DNA from: CAYYGL01 sp964471235
GTDB lineage: Bacteria > Calditrichota > Calditrichia > RBG-13-44-9 > J075
DNA length: 8,023 bases
NCBI GenBank assembly: GCA_964471235.1
Contig: CAYYGL010000211.1
Span: forward strand, 1-8,023
Reading direction: 5' to 3'
Below the pieces are notes generated by a model that was not told the DNA's origin, did not search any database, and was given only the letters and a program-made list of their open reading frames with translations. Positions 5,543-8,023 of this stretch are shown in pieces (within the stretch, counting starts at the first letter, position 1; each line of letters begins with the position of its first letter). The translations under genes were made by a program, and so were the position numbers.

Positions 5543-5569
5543 CCGGACTCCCCAACCACGATGAACGGA
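5543..5569 (+). repeat. direct repeat block, copy 2, at the start of the flavoprotein gene
   Basis: CCGGACTC (5543-5550) and CGATGAACGGA (5559-5569) repeat the words of 5267-5321. Here the second word runs into the ribosome binding site GGAGG (5567-5571), 9 bases before ATG 5581, which suggests that part of this gene's leader was duplicated upstream. Confidence 0.4.
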
Positions 5570-5580
5570 GGATTTAAAGA

Positions 5581-7860
5581 ATGCTGAAAAAAGTGCAACA
5601 CTGGTTGGAAAATTTATTTGAAACTGCGAACGGTCCCTCTCGTCGTCCCATCCTTTCCAAAAATCTGGAGAGCAATATCCCCGGTTTATTTATCGTTGGG
5701 GATTTAGCCGGAGCGCCCGTTATTAAGCTGGCGATGGAGCAGGGCTACAATGTGATTGAGTATATCGCCGGTCTGCCGAAACCCAAAGGCGCTACCGGTG
5801 ATGTGCTGGATGTGCTGGTCATCGGCGCCGGAGCAGCCGGCTTAAATGCTGCGCTGGCTGCCAAAGAAAAAGGCATGAGCGTGCTGGTGTTGGAGAAAGA
5901 AAAAATTGCCAACACCATCGAGAATTTCCCGGAAGGTAAATGGGTGTATGCCGAACCGGATACCGTTCCCCCCAAAGGGAAACTGTGGCTGGATGGCGCT
6001 CAAAAAGAAGACCTGATCAACCGCTGGCATCAAATTGTAGAGGAAAATCACCTTCCGGTGCACACAGATGAACCGGCTCTGATAATTGAAAAAGAAAACG
6101 AGATCTTTCATATCACCACTCCCAAAGGCACTTACCAATCCTGCCGGGTAATCCTGGCGACCGGGCAGCGGGGCAATCCCCGGAAATTAGGGGTGCCCGG
6201 TGAAGAACGGGAGTTTGTGTACCATCGGTTGTATAGTCCCCGTAAATATAAAAACGAGCAAATTCTGGTGGTAGGCGGCGGCAACAGCGCCGTGGAAGCT
6301 GCCCTGACGTTAAGCGAACAAAACAAGGTGGTGTTATCTTACCGGGGCAGCGAATTTCGACGAATTTTTAAAGACAATGAACGCCAGCTAAACCGGGCGA
6401 TTGCAGCAGGGCGGATAGAGGTGGTTTTCCATTCAACCGTAAAAGAATTCGGGGACCGCCGGGCTATTTTAACCATTGACCGGGGTGGGCACCGGGAAGA
6501 ACGGGAAGTGCCGGCTGATCATGCGTTTGTGCTTATCGGTGCGGAACTGCCGGTGAAATTCCTGAAATCCATCGGCATCAAATTGGAGAATGAATGGGAG
6601 GGTAGTTTTCCCCGGGCGGTTGGCCTGGCATTGCTGACGCTTTTCGGTCTGTGGTTTGCCGGCGGGCAGACCGGTTTTGTGCCGGAAATGATGAAGAACA
6701 TAGCAGCCTGGGCAGGAGCGGTGCTGGCGCTGGCATCTGTGGGTACACTCATCCTTTACGGACGAAAAGGTGACCGCTGGGCATGGCTGGGAATTTCCTT
6801 CCTGATCTGGTATAGCGTGTATGGCGCCAAAGTGGGGAGCGGCCGGGAGTTCTGGCCCTTTACCAACTGGGGCTACCATGCCCTTTCTTTTGCCGACCGC
6901 CCCTGGAGTTTTTGGTACACGGTCATCTATACTGCACTAATGACCATCTTTGGCATCCAGGCGTTAAAGCGCTGGGGTCTGGAACGCAAAGACCGCTTCC
7001 AGGTATGGCGTTATGTCAGTTTGCTCAGTTTTCAATGGATTTTCTTTTTCATCATTCCGGAATTTCTTTTTCAATGGGCGGTAAAATATCAGTGGATAGG
7101 TGAACTGGCTAAAGACCCGGTGTTTGCCGATCAAGCCTGGCGGAGCTATGGTATTGTGTATGCCTGGCCCCTGTTCTTTTACACCTTCTTCTACAATCCC
7201 CATCAAATCTGGATTGTCTGGGGAGTATTGCTCAGCTTTGTGATCATCCCGATTTTTGTGTTGTTCAATGGAAAACGTTATTGCTCCTGGATATGCGGCT
7301 GCGGTGGATTAGCGGAGACGTTCGGAGACCGCTGGCGGCATTTTGCGCCCAAGGGCAATGCCGCAATTAAATGGGAAGCAATGGGTACCTATGTGTTAAT
7401 CGCCGCGACCGTCATCACCGGGCTGATGCTGGCGAAAGATATCTGGGGATTGTTTACCGGCGCTGCCAGCCTCTCGGTGCGCTGGTATTCTATCATCAGT
7501 GATGTCTGGCTGGTGGGCATCATCCCGGTAACTCTCTACCCCTTCCTGGGCGGCAAGGTATGGTGCCGTTACTGGTGTCCATTGGCGAAAATGATGCAAT
7601 TCATCTCCAAAGCCTACACCAAACTGGGCATCAGCCGTTTTCATATTCATGCCAACGACAAATGCATTGCCTGCAACGAATGTTCCCGTAACTGCCAGGT
7701 GGGCATTGATGTGATGGCATACGCCCTCAAACAGGATGTGCTGGATAATGAAACTTCTTCCTGCATTGGCTGCGGCATTTGCGTTACCGTCTGCCCGATG
7801 GATGTGCTCTCCTTTTCTCCGGGAAAGCAGGAGAAAGGAAGATTAAAGATGAAAGATTAA
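5581..7860 (+). CDS. fused NAD(P)H:flavin oxidoreductase, NapH/NosR-like membrane domain and 2x[4Fe-4S] ferredoxin
   Basis: 759 residues, apparently complete; GGAGG at 5567-5571 supports the start. Residues 35-46 (GLFIVGDLAGAP) are the FAD GD motif, normally at the C-terminus. The flavin module follows: GAGAAG (82-87) with E105, NTIENFP (111-117), ATG (193-195), GVPGEE, then the second nucleotide motif GGGNSA (232-237) and SYRGSEFRR (253-261), whose arginines suggest NADPH. The YpdA-like layout lacks the CxxC of thioredoxin reductase. About nine hydrophobic segments span 346-655. C568/C572/C574 (CSWICGC) and C662/C666 (CRYWCP) resemble NapH/NosR motifs. Two ferredoxin sites follow: C695, C698, C701, C705 and C728, C731, C734, C738, all eight present. 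Expected route: NAD(P)H to FAD to Fe-S clusters at the membrane; acceptor unknown. It stands 434 bases after the CxxCGM gene. Confidence 0.9.
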   Translation: MLKKVQHWLENLFETANGPSRRPILSKNLESNIPGLFIVGDLAGAPVIKLAMEQGYNVIEYIAGLPKPKGATGDVLDVLVIGAGAAGLNAALAAKEKGMSVLVLEKEKIANTIENFPEGKWVYAEPDTVPPKGKLWLDGAQKEDLINRWHQIVEENHLPVHTDEPALIIEKENEIFHITTPKGTYQSCRVILATGQRGNPRKLGVPGEEREFVYHRLYSPRKYKNEQILVVGGGNSAVEAALTLSEQNKVVLSYRGSEFRRIFKDNERQLNRAIAAGRIEVVFHSTVKEFGDRRAILTIDRGGHREEREVPADHAFVLIGAELPVKFLKSIGIKLENEWEGSFPRAVGLALLTLFGLWFAGGQTGFVPEMMKNIAAWAGAVLALASVGTLILYGRKGDRWAWLGISFLIWYSVYGAKVGSGREFWPFTNWGYHALSFADRPWSFWYTVIYTALMTIFGIQALKRWGLERKDRFQVWRYVSLLSFQWIFFFIIPEFLFQWAVKYQWIGELAKDPVFADQAWRSYGIVYAWPLFFYTFFYNPHQIWIVWGVLLSFVIIPIFVLFNGKRYCSWICGCGGLAETFGDRWRHFAPKGNAAIKWEAMGTYVLIAATVITGLMLAKDIWGLFTGAASLSVRWYSIISDVWLVGIIPVTLYPFLGGKVWCRYWCPLAKMMQFISKAYTKLGISRFHIHANDKCIACNECSRNCQVGIDVMAYALKQDVLDNETSSCIGCGICVTVCPMDVLSFSPGKQEKGRLKMKD

Positions 7861-7875
7861 AGATTAAAGATTAAA
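7841..7875. repeat. heptamer tandem repeat (GATTAAA)5 over the stop codon
   Basis: Five units in register: GATTAAA, GATGAAA, GATTAAA, GATTAAA, GATTAAA. The first units encode the C-terminal RLKMKD and supply the TAA stop (7858-7860) of the flavoprotein. Because 7 is not a multiple of 3, unit gain or loss would change the C-terminal residues but would soon hit another TAA. The effect should stay outside the ferredoxin domain. Confidence 0.85.
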
Positions 7876-8000
7876 ACTCCCGGTTCGGTTAACTTTTTGC
7901 CGGTTTGAAATTTTCCAGCGCCGTTTTCACCTGGGATACATCCGTTTAACCGTGATTGCGAGAAATTGCCCCCCCTGCTAAAATGGTTTCGGAATATGCT

Positions 8001-8023
8001 CGTTCCCAAACTCCGGTTTGGGA
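8001..8023. repeat. palindromic intergenic repeat, cut by the window edge
   Basis: TCCCAAAC (8004-8011), loop TCCG, GTTTGGGA (8016-8023): perfect 8-bp stem with a UNCG-class tetraloop closed by C-G. The preceding CG (8001-8002) suggests the stem continues beyond the window. The word GTTCCCAAACTCC...GTTTGGGAAC is one I recall as a frequent dispersed palindrome in several bacterial groups; that is memory, not a search. The stretch 7876-8000 before it holds no gene I can support. Confidence 0.55.

Larger units (their letters stand above)
5147..5580. other. 434-base non-coding region rich in repeats
   Basis: No credible gene on either strand. It holds a CAGTA/TCAGTGAAT simple-repeat patch straight after the upstream stop (5156-5193), two related blocks with CCGGACTC and CGATGAACGGA (5267-5321, 5543-5569), a 17-bp perfect inverted repeat (5353-5425) and 9-bp direct repeats flanking it (5342-5350, 5432-5440). 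The ribosome binding site of the next gene is GGAGG at 5567-5571. No clear promoter was found, although the gene downstream most likely needs its own. Confidence 0.65.

Noticed and set aside
5351..5587. 78-aa reading frame with KITEMCNLSC, resembling a radical-SAM CxxxC start
   Set aside because: MCNLSC arises from the right arm of the inverted repeat (the left arm gives the same word on the minus strand), the third Cys is absent and the rest is low-complexity. It runs into the flavoprotein start, so it is chance.
5561..5587. 8-codon upstream frame MNGGFKEC overlapping the flavoprotein start
   Set aside because: Its ATG has no ribosome binding site of its own, and its GGA codons are the site for 5581. 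Probably incidental.
6469..6879. Minus-strand 136-aa frame inside the flavoprotein gene
   Set aside because: Antisense to a well-supported domain protein; rich in H, Q, P and C as expected of a shadow.
1..8023. CRISPR array, rRNA, phage or transposase gene
   Set aside because: No regularly spaced direct repeats of CRISPR size, no rRNA words and no transposase, integrase or structural phage motifs were seen on either strand.

Overview
The window looks like a chromosomal segment of a bacterium from the FCB superphylum (Bacteroidota, Ignavibacteria, Calditrichota or a related candidate phylum). The best clue is the 3' end of a gene at the left edge, whose last residues have the form of a type IX secretion C-terminal sorting segment. 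The lineage is not resolved further. The window holds six apparently intact genes, one partial gene, one wrecked locus and several non-coding repeats.

Left part (1-1560): the sorting-domain gene ends at 70 and an AT-rich spacer follows. Next comes a decayed locus in which the front of a NYN-domain (PIN-like nuclease fold) gene is joined in frame to the back of an envelope/outer-membrane-type gene. The NYN part has no standard start and a 1-base deletion. The envelope part has a -1 and a +1 frameshift that cancel, so the 459-1250 reading frame stays open although about 30 residues in it are out of their natural frame. A small conserved-looking protein of 80 residues follows at 1292-1534, with its ribosome binding site inside a GC-rich hairpin.

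Middle (1557-5146): a minus-strand DUF2914 membrane protein faces away from three plus-strand envelope genes. These are a single-pass protein with a proline-rich linker (3001-3735), a DUF1648 membrane protein (3851-4357), and a protein combining an exported YHS/NosL-like CxxCGM domain, two membrane helices and a zinc ribbon (4487-5146). The 328-base divergent spacer carries paired TTCnGAA-type inverted sites.

Right part (5147-8023): a 434-base non-coding region contains a 17-bp perfect inverted repeat, flanking direct repeats and simple repeats. It precedes the main gene of the window, a 759-residue protein that joins an NADPH-dependent YpdA/thioredoxin-reductase-like flavin module, a NapH/NosR-type polytopic core with membrane Cys motifs, and a 2x[4Fe-4S] ferredoxin. 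Its FAD-binding GD motif, normally C-terminal, lies at residues 35-46, ahead of the GxGxxG motif, so the flavin domain looks circularly permuted. The inferred role is one-polypeptide electron transfer from NAD(P)H through FAD and Fe-S clusters to a membrane or periplasmic acceptor. The CxxCGM protein next door is reminiscent of the NosL/NosR pairing, but no substrate can be assigned. A heptamer tandem repeat forms the end of this gene, and the window ends inside a palindromic intergenic repeat.
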